Source: Maratus speciosus (taxonomy: Eukaryota; Arthropoda; Arachnida; Araneae; Salticidae). Taken from it: a DNA stretch of 64,000 nt. Below the pieces are notes generated by a model, which did not search any database, had not been told where the DNA came from, and worked only from the letters and a program-made list of their open reading frames with translations. This document shows, in pieces, positions 41,001-53,000 of this stretch. Within the stretch, counting starts at the first letter, position 1. Every line of letters starts with the position of its first letter. The DNA lies in assembly GCA_963932465.1 (NCBI GenBank), contig OZ010794.1, positions 446,912,502 to 446,976,501 on the forward strand, read 5' to 3'. Made by a program: the position numbers and the translations under genes.

Positions 41001-44000
41001 CATTTGATGAAATTTGCCTTTTTCGCGATCTTTTGGGAAAATTTGCCGTATTTTCGCGATCTTTTGCGGAAATTTGCCGTTTTTTCGCGATCTTTTGCAG
41101 AAATTTGCCGTTTTTTCGCGATCTTTTGCAGAAATTTGCCGTTTTTTCGCGATCCTTTCACGAAATTTGCCGTTTTTCTGCGATTCTTTGACGAAATTGG
41201 CGTTTTTTTGCGCTTCTCTGGCGTTTTTCCCACGATCCTTTGACAAAATTGGTTTCTTGCGGCGAACATTTGTCGAAATTCGCGATATAGTTTATGTCCG
41301 AATTTTCGGGTTTATGACAGATTTTTTTTTTTAATTTTCGGAAAATTCGGAACAAAATCACTCCTGGTCAAAAGATAGCGGATAAAACGCGAATTTAGTC
41401 AAAGAGCTGCAAAAAAAAAAAATAGCCTGAAATCAAACCAAACCTAAAAAAGAGAGTTTGCTCGACCTGGAACAAAAAATAATTAGCGCCTGGAGGGGAT
41501 TTCTCAATCCCTTCCCATCCCCTGCAGTAATCTTTCAGAAAATTTGCTGTGACTTTCCAATTTTTTTTTTTTTTTTTTTTTTTTTACTCGGAAACACCCT
41601 GACAGTCTGTATTAATACAGACATAACAAAATATGTAATGTAAATCTTTAAGTAACACGTAAAATAACAGTGGGTTTTAGATTTTTTTTCTCCCTCCCAA
41701 ATAGCTCAACTCCCCTCCATTTATAAATGTTGGTAGGGAATTTCCCCTCCTGGGAAAAATTGAATTTCAAGCCCCGATGTTTTCATTAAAAGGATCTTAA
41801 TTGTATGTTGAGAAAAAACATTTTTTTTTTTTGTAGAAATTGTGTCGGGCCAGGCCTGTTTTCAGTGATTTTTGTACGGGCCGGGCTGAGAACTGTAAAA
41901 ATGCAAATGGGCCAGGCCAAGCCCGGAAATTCTGGCCCGTGCAGACCTCAATGGGGTTTTGGGAAAAAAATCCTCACGGAAATGTATGACCTGTACTTAT
42001 TCTGTTTACACACCTGCAGTTTCAGGATAATTCCTCATGTAGTTTTCTAGATATTTAACAAAACGTCTAAAATCTCAAGTGGCCAGTCACCTTTGGCCAT
42101 ATAGTATATAAACTTACTTAAAAAGTGTTTACAATAGAGCTTCCCCCCCCCCCCCCACAAAAAAAAAGAGAGAAAAAAGATGTTGCATCCAATGTAATGG
42201 GAGGGACAGCTATTAAATTATACATTTAAATATACAAAAAGAATTGAACAAAATACAAATATAATAGAATATGAAATCAAATTATATTCAAATAAACACA
42301 TACAAAAATTTAAACAAATTATAGTAGAATTTTAAATTAAAATTTCTTACTTGATTTGGCACATGTTGATATGAAGGAAGATTGAGTGATGGCACAGCAG
42401 CACTTTTATTTTCAGCAACATCATGTTCCGGTTCAGTTTTAATTTCTGCTTGTACTATACAATTTGTTGTACTCACCACAGGCATTGATTGCACAGTCTT
42501 TAGTGTTGTTTGCATAGAATTTCTAATTGATTCAGATGATACAAATGATTGAAAGCCAGAGTTTATGTGATTTATCCTTTGAACACTTTGTGTAGAACTT
42601 GAGATCTCATTTTTAACATTTACATTATTTGGAGAATTATTAACATGTTCAGTAAAAAATGTTCTTTCTGGAACATTTGTTTTTTGCATAACATAACCTG
42701 TACTGGCAATAGGTAAACTGTTCACATTAACACTTTGAACAGTCAATGGCACTGTATTCCCTAAAGTTGTCACAGTTACTGTTGTTGTTAATGAGGGTGC
42801 TATTGAAACACCAATACAAGATACACCAAGCGAAGATACATCTGGTACACTCACTGGTGGAGGGGAATTTAACCTAGCCACTAAATTAGCGTGACTTCGA
42901 ACTATTGAAGATTCAGATGATGAAACAGAAGCAACAGAAGACACGGCTGGTATAATAACAGAATTAACTGTATTTACTGCTCTTCCTTGCATTTGTGATG
43001 ACTGGATATACCTCTGAATATGAGGAGTCCCTCCAAATGAATGATGCGGTTGAAGAATCACACTACCATCTTGAGCCAAAGCTAATTTCATTTGGGATAT
43101 TGAACTTTGGCCTGTTAGGTTCTGGTTTACCTAAAAGTACAAACAAAGAAATTAATAATTACAACTACAAAATCTTTCCAATTAACCTTTTAAAGAGATT
43201 TGCAGTGGCTAAATTATAAATTGATTATTCAGCAAGAAATAAAAACAAAAATTATGCATTTATTCATTAATTTTTTTTTTTTGGGGGGGGGGGGGGAGGG
43301 AATAACATGAAAAACAGTTGACACTGATGTATCTCCCCCCCCCCCAAGAAAATACTAAATAATCTCTACTTTTTTAATATAGTTTTGATAATAAATAAAC
43401 TATAAATTGATCACTTGACAAAAAATAAAAAAGCAATAGTTATGTTAATTAACAATAAAATTCCTAGATTTTTTTTTTTTTTTTTTTGCTTGCAAAATTA
43501 CATAACTATTGTATTTATTTTTCCAATTAATCAAATTATATTATCTACTGTCAAAATTTTAATTAAAAAAGTCCTGGCCTGTATTGGGGGGAAAGCGTAG
43601 CTTCCCTATTCCTAGGTTAACGACTAATTTTACTCCAAAAAACGAAGCTGAAATGCCTGGAACCTGATTATAAAAGATAACCTAGTTTTCAACAATACCG
43701 AACCTGAATGCAAATCTTGCCAAATTAGTTATCACTAAGTTGCCTTTCATTTATACTCACCCATTTTGCCATCTAACTTAAGGATATTTCATCTGATATT
43801 GCCACACTCAGCGAGAATTTGGTGATGAAAAAATTATTGCCAGAGGCAAATGTACTTTATCTATGGAACAATACAATCAATTTGAAAATTTCATTTACAC
43901 CTGTTTTAACTGAAAATATCATAAGTAGAAGATCTTTACAACGCAAACCTAAAAATGCAAGGTTGTGCGTTATATGGATCACATCATTAAATTCACCTTG

Positions 44001-47000
44001 TAAGCATGGCCAAATATGTCTGAAACATATCAAAATACATTAGAATATCTTTATACTGCATTCCTTGTTAGCAAGAGTTATCCAAATTATAAATTTTTGC
44101 ATAATATAGGTCAGACATTGTTAAATTTCTTTATAAACATGATCCAAATATCCACACACCCATATAACACAACCATCCCTTATATTAGACATTTTCAAAA
44201 ATGTTTTTGTAATAATAGCATTTTTTTTCAGTAAAAAGGTCTTAAATTAGAAGATAAAGTTGAACTAATCTATCAAATTTAGTCCTCTAGGGAGTAGCAA
44301 TATTTTACAATGTGAAAATGCAGGTGCTTTTTAACTTCAAAATTCACTGTTTACATCTGAGAAGTTTGTGTTATATGGAGAATTGCGTTATAAAGATCTT
44401 CTACTGTATTTTGAAAATAAATATAAAATATATGAAAAAAAAAACTGGTATTTTGAAAATAAATATTGGATACATATTATGATATATAATTATATATCAC
44501 AATATATATCCACTGGCAAATATCACTGAACCTTGGTAAGGAATACTTTGAAAAATAAGATTATAAACTAAATCTTGATTCATCAGTTGTACATGAAAAC
44601 AGGCATGCATAAATATATATGCATGCATCAAGCAATATAAAGCAAGGCCAGGTGCAATAACTTTTGTGAGGCCCTTACTTTCTAAATTAGTTAATCCTCT
44701 CCTATTACCGCTCCTATTACCATGAATGTTTCCAATTAGCTGATTCTTTATTAATTTACCAAATATTTCAAACAGTATTTTTTTACTTTATTTAATGATA
44801 GCCATTCATAATTAAATAAAGTGAAATTAGAAATTCAGGTAGATATTTCGAATAAAAAAAAATCTGCTTAATTTATTGTAAGGAATCTTTTGTGCATGAG
44901 TAAAACTCACACTTGACTGATTATTTTCTTGTTAAATAAGTGATATCGTACAGTTGTTAAAAAGAGAGAGAAAGAGAGAACATCCCCATACTTTTTAATA
45001 ACAAAATTGTGGCAAAAAGACGGGAAAAACATTGTTCAAGACTGGGAATTGTGTCTACTTTTCCATTTTCAATAAAAATTTCGATATGGAGCCATATACG
45101 GTACTTACGTATTAACGCCACCGCAGCTTATATATATATGTAACGAATATCGGGAGAGTTCCCCGGACTTGTATAGCGTAGTCACAGCCGTTTACTTTCC
45201 GGCATGTGTCTGTACAGCCGTCTTTAATATGTAAAGACATCTAGGAGTTGACAGAACTAGTGGATTAAATAACTGGGACTCGGGAACCGCTTGGTGGACC
45301 GAACTCTTTTATTTAGCCGCTGCTCATCTTACAGTCTGAGTCGCGAGTTCGGCCGGGGACCCCTCGAGACACGTACGAGGATTTTCAGGAGCTACATTGT
45401 CATACGTTTGACAGGCTTCTCAAATCTGCAAGATCTGTCGTTTTTGGCGCGGGTTTTAGCTAAATATCTTGGGGTTTAACATATTTTCCAGCAGAGGGCA
45501 TAGTTGTAAATTTGGGAGGAACATTTCTTTAATTGGCTGATTAGCTTTTGATTGATTGTCCGGGATCAGATGCCAGAGTTAGGCTTGGCTCGCCCGGGGA
45601 TGAGCTAACCACAACTGAATGAGAATATTCCGAACGTCAGAAAGTTTACTCTTAAAGATCGTCCGAAAATGATATCTGAAAGTAATACGATGTATTGCTG
45701 GGAAACAAAGTTACAAAAGGTAAAACTGGTTTTAGATTGAGATTTAAAGTTAGGACGAAAACTTCGAATTTCAATTTCAATTTTTGAAATTTTGAATTTA
45801 AAAAGGGGTTTTATCCTTTCATATATGCTTATCATTATTATTGCTGCAGTGGCGTTAATATGCAAGTACCCCATATACTTATAAAAAATTGTACCGCCTC
45901 TGAATTTCACAGTAGTAGCACCAGCACCCACATGTGACATCATGTTTTAGTTCCCTTGATCTAAGTAGCTTGGAAAAGGCATCAATTGTATACCTTTTCC
46001 TTGATCTTTGTACAATTAGATGAATTCAAAATTTCAGGATACTAATGTTAACGGGAGAAATTTCTACTTATTCTCTTCCTAAAAAATAGCTGACAGTTTT
46101 TTTTTTCTTTTTAATGAGATACAGTACAGGACCTATTATCCGGAATCCTCGGGACTGAAGGCTTTCTGGATTTCGGGTCCTCGCGAAGTTTGCATTTTTT
46201 CTGCAATCCTTTGACGAAATTAGTGGGTTTTTTGTCATGATCCTTTGACGAAATTAGCAATTTTTGCGATCATTTGACAAAATTAGAGGTTTTTTTTTTT
46301 TTTTTTGCAATCATTTGACAAAATTAGCGTTTTTTTTTTTTTTTCTGGTGATCATTCGACGAAATTTGCGTTTTTCCACGATCCTTTGACGGAATTCACA
46401 TTTTTTCTGTGATTCTTTAACAAAATTTGCGTATGTATTCTATGATCACTTGAGGAAATTTGCATTTTTTTCCGCGGTTCCTTGACGAAATTTCTGTTTT
46501 TTCGCAATCCTTTGTAGAAATTTATGTTTTTTCGCGATCCTTTCAAAGTTTTTTTTTTGGCAATTTTTTGATGAAGTTAGCATTTTTATTCTGCGATATT
46601 TTGACAAAATTCGCATTTTTTTGTTTACGAAATTCACGTTTCTCTGCGATTCTTTGACGAAATTAGCATTTTTTTTTCACGATCTTTTGACGAAATTTGC
46701 GCTTTTTTCGCTATCTTTTGACAAAATTCGCGTTTTTTCGCTATCTTTTGACAAAATTTGCGTTTTACCGCAATCGTTTGGCAAAATTGTCGATTTTTTC
46801 TGTGAATGATTGACATAATTGATTTTCTTCGCCACCTATTTGTCGAAATTCGCGATATTTTTTTATGTCTAAATTTTTGGACTGAAGACCACTTTTTAAT
46901 TTTCGGAAAATTCGGAATAAAATCATCCCTGGTGGAATATCTGACGATTTTTTTTTTAAATGAATAGTAATATAAATTAATTTTATATTAAAATTTGAGA

Positions 47001-50000
47001 GAAAAATGATTTTTTTCTAACTTAGGGGGGGGGGGGGGGGTCCATGTGCCCCCGCCACTGAAATAACATATTTGTAGTTACACATTGAAACACAATGGAC
47101 TGAAAAAAAAAAATTAGAAGTCTGTAAAATATTCGAAAAAATTCAGAAATTCCAAAATTTTAGTAAAAGTTTACAAATTTAGAAAATTTTCATTTTTGGA
47201 TTTCAGGTTTTTCTGGATTTTGGAATTCCGGATAATGTGTCCTATACTGTACAATGCATAGTCCCAAAGATATTTCAGTTAATTTTTTCAATTCAAAATC
47301 AAATTTCGATTTATGAAAATTATTAATAAATTCGTATTCGAAAGATTATCAATTATGATCAACATTAATTTTTACAGAAAATGAAACAAAATTGTAAAAA
47401 AACAAATATGTAAGTGACAGCTCATTCCAACCATTAGTTTTCAAGATATAAATTTTATTTTTTGAGGCCTTAAATGGACAGTCTCCTCTCATCAAAGCAT
47501 TCAGAGAAAGAAAATAGATTTTAACCGAAAAATGCTTATGGTTTGTTTTACACTAAAAAATTATGCATAATTATTCTGGTAACTAATTCATGGTTTATAT
47601 ACACTCGAGAACAAATAAAATTGAAGCATTTTTAAAGCCCTATTCAAGGACTGTTTAGATACATGCATAAAAATGACACATAAGGAAAATAGCCACCACA
47701 CTAACTATCTGTTTCAAAGTAATTTTATCAGATCTTTTAATTTTTATAAAAGACATTTTCAAGACATCATATTTTTAAAGAATAATGTATTTTAGTAATG
47801 TACCATGAAAAGAAATTTCACATAATAAAAAGTTAAGAAAACAGAGCATTTCAGAAGTTGTGTACAATTTTTTACAAGTTATACTTAATATTCTCTGAAT
47901 CCTTAAAACTTATAGCATTTGAACGCTTAACCATACAAAAATAATTGAAATAAAAGTTAGATAATTTAATTTTACTTTTTAAATACAAGAAATTGTTGGT
48001 ACTTTTTGGTTAGCCGGGTGCCAGTGTTATACACACACACGACACACATATATATATGTATATAAATATGCCTATATACATACATGTATAGATACATGAC
48101 ACTAACAGAGAAAAGTACCATTCTTTTTTTGTCTTTTTTAAATGAATTTATAAAAAGGAATAAGAATTTTAGTATCAGTGACAGTGAAAAATTAGTAATT
48201 TACATACTTCTGTGAAGTTTTAACTGATTGACAACATTCATGATTTTTATGAATGATAGATTGACAAAGTTCGCAATTCAACAATTTGGGGGTGGGGAAC
48301 TAGGTGAAATCTGCATCAAACTGAAGAAATTTGAATTTTTTTTTTGACAAATTGACGAAATTTGTATTTTTTTTTATTGATGACCGATGGTTGAATTTTG
48401 CCGTATTTCTCCTCGACAGACTGATAAAATATGCAATTTTTTTCACTGACAGATAAAGAAATTAGTTATTTTTCTGCATACAATTGACGGGATTCAAATT
48501 TTGTTTTTAATGTCAACTACAGATTTAATTCATGATTTTATTCTACAACCGATGGATGTGGAACTTTTTTTTTTCACAACAAACTGGAAAAATTCCATTT
48601 TTTTTTTCACCGTAAAATTGCAGAAAATTTGCAAAATTTATCAATGACCGATTGACGAATTTCTCTATATTTTTTCCTGATCGTTTACAAAATTTGCATT
48701 TATTTTCAACGATGGATTAATGAAATTTGAGATTTTTTCCTTATGTAATTGATGGAATTAGAGATTTTTTTCTGTTAGCGACAGACAAAATTCACGATTT
48801 ATTTCTGTGACAGAAAAAAACTTGGTTGCGGAATATAACCGTGGATTGTTTTTCGCAAAAGATCGACTAAAGTATTTTCTTCCCGCGACAAATTGAAAAA
48901 ATGTGCCATTTTTTTCAACGTGTAATTGACGAAATTCGCAGGGGTGATTCTGAGTAAAAAAAAAAAATATTTCAAAGTCAAAGGAAATTTTGTCAAATCA
49001 TTCATTTGAATGTAATTGAATTATGTGATCCTTAGTATTGTAATGCCGTGTACCGAGACCTGCCAACCTTTGAAAATGAGAAATCATAGCACACAAAATT
49101 AAAATTAATCTGGAGGTTTGTTGGCTGGTTGGTTTTTCGGGTTTCGCAGCCATCTTTTGACATTCGTAAAAGGAATAAATAAGGTTTCAGTCTTTGAACT
49201 CAATACAGTAAATTTTTTCCTCTGAAAATTTTTATATGATTTTTAGAATTTCTTCTCGTTTCGAAGCTTTTTTTTTTTTTTTTTGGACATTTGTAAAAGG
49301 AGCCTGTTTCCAGTTTTTTAGACCAGTGCAGTAAATTTTGACGAAATTAGCAATTTTTTTCCCACAATCATTTCAGGATATTCAATTTTTTTTCCCCCCA
49401 CAATCATAATTCACATTTTTTTATCACTATTCTTTGTTGAAATCTGCAGTTTTTACCACGAACTTTTGGCGAAATTCGCATTTTTTACCACGATCCTTTG
49501 ACAAATTTTGCGTTTTTTAGAACGATCCTTTGACGAAATTAGTGTTTTCTTTCCGCGATCTTTCCGTAAAATTTGCGTTTTCTTACTGATCTTTCGATGA
49601 AATTTGCATTTTCTTACTGATCTTTTGATGAAATTTGCATTTTCTTTCAGCAATATTTTGACAAAATTCACATCTTTACCACGATCCTTTGACGAAATTT
49701 GTTTTCTTCTGCTACCAATTGACGAAATTGATTTATTTTTACACGCTCATTTGTTGAAATTCGCGATAGTTTATCGCAACCGATCGGCAAAATTTTTTAT
49801 ATTTTTTCGCGACCAACTAACAAAATTCACTACTCGTTTCCACGACCTTTTGACGAAATTCACGACGAAACCTTTTGACGAAATTCACAATTTCTTTCTG
49901 AACTCTTAACCAAATTAGCCATTTTATCCAGCGACCAATTGAAGATAATCACTTTTGTTTCTGAGATGTTTGACGAAATACCCGATATTTTTACATGATC

Positions 50001-53000
50001 ATTTGAAGAAATTCTCATTTTTTCCGCAATCGATTCACGAATTAATTTGGGGAAATTCCATAAAAGAAAAAAAAAATTGTGAACTTCCAAGAAATTTCAA
50101 AATATACTCGCAAAAGACCATAGGTCTGTGGAAAAATTTGCAGTGAGAAATACTGCACAGCATTTTTCATTATGCAGGACTTTCCTTTTCCGTGTGCAAA
50201 TCGTGCGATTCTGCAGACTATTTCAAACCTTGCCTCACAAAGAACCACCTCCCCCCCTTCTCTAGAAATTCTTAAAACAGCACCTTTGTTTCTAAGAAAG
50301 GGAATTCCTGTATAAATATTTACAGAAACACGATTCACTTGTGGTTAATATACATAAAGAGGGTTTTATGTTAAGAAGTTTGTTTTTGCAGCCCAACCCC
50401 CCCTTCCCCCCATGAACATTTTTTAATGTCCGAATTTTCGGACTAATGACCAATTTTTTAAAACTTTCGGAAATGAATACTTTGAAATTTAGAAAATTTC
50501 GGAACAGAATCATTCCTGAAAAATATGTTCCGCGGGATAGAAATCACAACTAGAAACAAAAAATGCATCTGTATTTTTTGCTTTTTTGCACACACAAAAA
50601 AAAAAAATCATAGTTTCAGTCCGATTTTCGTAGCATCGTAGTTTACAGGTCCAAATCGTAGCAACTACGATTTTTTCATAGCAGTTGGCAGGTATTACCA
50701 TGGCTTGTGGACATATGTGAAAAATGATGTACAGTAGAACCTCTTTTATCCGAAATTCTTGATTAACCGAAATCCAATTTTAAAGCTTTTTTTTTTTCTT
50801 TTTCTTTAAACAATCAAATTTCTTGTGTTAAAAATCCATTTTGAAAGCTTTTTTTTTTTTTAAAGTATCATATTCCTTGTGTGCAAGCGGTCCTTTCTGA
50901 ACGACGAGTGCATATAAATATTTTTTATCCTCTTTCTTAGACTTCCTTTGAACTTAACTTGAGTTCCCGTAACTTGATTAGATTGAAATTTAACTTGAGT
51001 TCGCGTGTTCGTTCCTGCTCTGTGGAGTGGAACAAACAAATCAGCAATTCTGAAGCTTTTGAATGTTTTGCAAAAGGTCTGGCATGGCTGGAGCAGCAGA
51101 AAGACTGTGATACTGGTAAACTGATAATATTAAAAAACTTCGTGATAGAGCTTCAAAGTAAAGGCAATTGAAACTACATTATTTCAAACATTAATTGAAA
51201 CATTATTTCAAACCCTTGTGAAATATGTAAAAGGTACTTAATTTCAAAATTAAAATTTAGGTAATTTATTCTGGTTTCTATTTTGCTATTGCTTTATTTT
51301 AATTAAGCACTTGTTACCATAATAAGAAATATTGCATATAATTCTCCTTAATCTTAAAATGGAAGCATTCTCGATTAACCGAAAATTTAGATTTTCCGAA
51401 AGAGGGTCGGTTCCAATTACTTCGGATAATCAAGGTTCTACTGTACTTTAAAATGTTTGCTTGAAGCTGTATCTAATAAAACTGTCACAGAATTTTAAAC
51501 GTAGGAAAATACTGACTAATAAATACCAAAAAATTTATAGAAATTGAGTCGGATAGGGTTTGATTTTAATGATTTTTGCTTGGCACAGGTCGGGATCGAG
51601 CTTTAAACTTTTACACCGGACACCGGGTCAAGATAGTTTTCTTTGGCACGGGCTGGAACTGGATCTGAAAATTTTGGACCATGCACATAAGTGCCAACAT
51701 CCAACTAATGTTGTAGGTTAATATGTGGGTCAATTTGGACACAGGTTTAATATGTTTCAAACAGGATTTTTTTTAAAAGGAAAGAAATTAAATAAGTTCT
51801 ACATAGAAATGCGATGAGGTGGGCAGTTATCTGCTAATAGTCAATTAAAATTATTCAAAATCAAATCAACTGCCTAGGTGCGAGGCCCTGTGCGGTTGCA
51901 CTTGTTGAACACTTCTAAGGACGGCTCTGATCGAATAGTAATTACTTCTTAATAATGAAATATGAAAGAAAAGAAAATATTAAAAAACTTACTGGTTCTA
52001 ATACTACTTGACCTTGTAACGAAGCAGCAATTAGTTGTTGTGGAGATTGAACAGCTGTATTTGAAGGTTGCAACTGTGCAGGAACTGATTCTTCAATCAC
52101 AGAATTGTCAGGAGATAAAGGTGGAGAATTCTCGGGAACAATACCAGTTTCTTTTAATATATCTTCTAAATTGAGACCAACAGAACCTTTGGAAGTTTTT
52201 GGAGGTGAAGGAGCTTTTGGAGAATGTTCTACAGATTGAGGCTGATTGCTGATTTGGTTAACTGAATGATTTGTAGGAATTTGGGAAGATTGCAGTGGAG
52301 GCATTTGGATTATTTGAGGAGAAGGCTGTTCAAGATGGCTAGAAAATGGAACTGTAGCACTGAACAGTGACTGCTGTGGAGTCTGTAAGGCAGATGGTGC
52401 AGCATGAGATTGAAGAGATAGCCCAGAAATAACTCCTTGATTAGCAGCCATTACTCCATGCATAGGAAGAGTCACAGGGGCTAACTGCGCATTTCCTATT
52501 GCAGTATTTTGTAATGTAGGTGCTACTGGTAAATGTGGAACAGCAATGGCTTGGCTAGGAATACAGGCAAATATTGGACCTTGAGGAGTTTGAATTTGTT
52601 GCAACTGAAGTCCCTGATTTGGTCCAAATCTAGGAGAAAGAATAATGTTAGATCTCAAAAAATTTTGTCCTTGTGATGATGTAGACATTATTCCACTGTT
52701 TGGTATAGTTGATGTTAAATTTATGTTCGGTGATTGCAATCCATGGTGGGCTAAATTATTTGGTATAACAATTGTTTGCTGCCCATGAATCGTTTGTGAT
52801 TTAGCAGGAGCAAACAAAGTTGGAGCATGCTGACTTGGATTTTGCAATGCAGCAATTATTGTTGCATTATTTTGATTATTAGTGTTTAGTGACTGTCCAG
52901 GAGATGCACTATTTGGGGGTCTTAAAGTTAACTGAAGTCCTTGGACATTTGTTAAATTGCTTAAATTTCCTTGTATTAATATAGGACTTTGTCCCATACC

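Larger units (their letters stand above)
40108..41776. mobile_element. CAGGGCTTGAATTTCA element
   Basis: Left end CAGGGCTTGAATTTCA, right end TGAATTTCAAGCCCCG (inverted, two or three differences). It holds an inverted-orientation minisatellite (about 40500-41420) with another insertion at 40822. No clear target duplication. Confidence 0.6.
36100..41951. mobile_element. Candidate large hAT-like element, 5.9 kb, with nested insertions
   Basis: TAGAGATCTGCACGGGCC at the left and the inverted GGCCCGTGCAGACCTCAA at the right, both followed inward by GGGCC-rich blocks. The 8-bp flanks match poorly, so it is old, or the ends belong to two separate elements. It encloses an orphan ORF, repeated motifs and several later insertions. 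Confidence 0.5.
31261..42350. other. BICRA intron 4 (11.1 kb)
   Basis: The most transposon-rich part of the window: small MITE (32006-32161), dispersed repeat (33130-33360), minisatellite element (33364-35154), foldback (35214-35878) and a nested complex (36100-41951) with an orphan ORF. Nothing recognised at 32.2-33.1 kb. Confidence 0.7.
43131..51992. other. BICRA intron 3 (8.9 kb)
   Basis: Holds a hAT element (45100-45870), a pogo-like element (46122-47249) with a minisatellite inside, a dispersed repeat copy (47600-47815), a minisatellite element (48939-50518) and a Tigger-like element (50732-51443). Nothing firm at 43.3-45.0 kb except poly-T/poly-G runs and AT repeats. Confidence 0.7.

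Noticed and set aside
40498..41361. ORFs of 86-156 codons on both strands
   Set aside because: Also minisatellite translations, running through an insertion junction.
43700..44410. Possible pogo-like element ending AAAGATCTTCTACTGTA
   Set aside because: Only one end is convincing; a similar interior recurs near 63720 but boundaries could not be set.
45605..45943. 112-codon minus-strand ORF
   Set aside because: Runs across the right end of the 45100-45870 element into flanking DNA; no domain.
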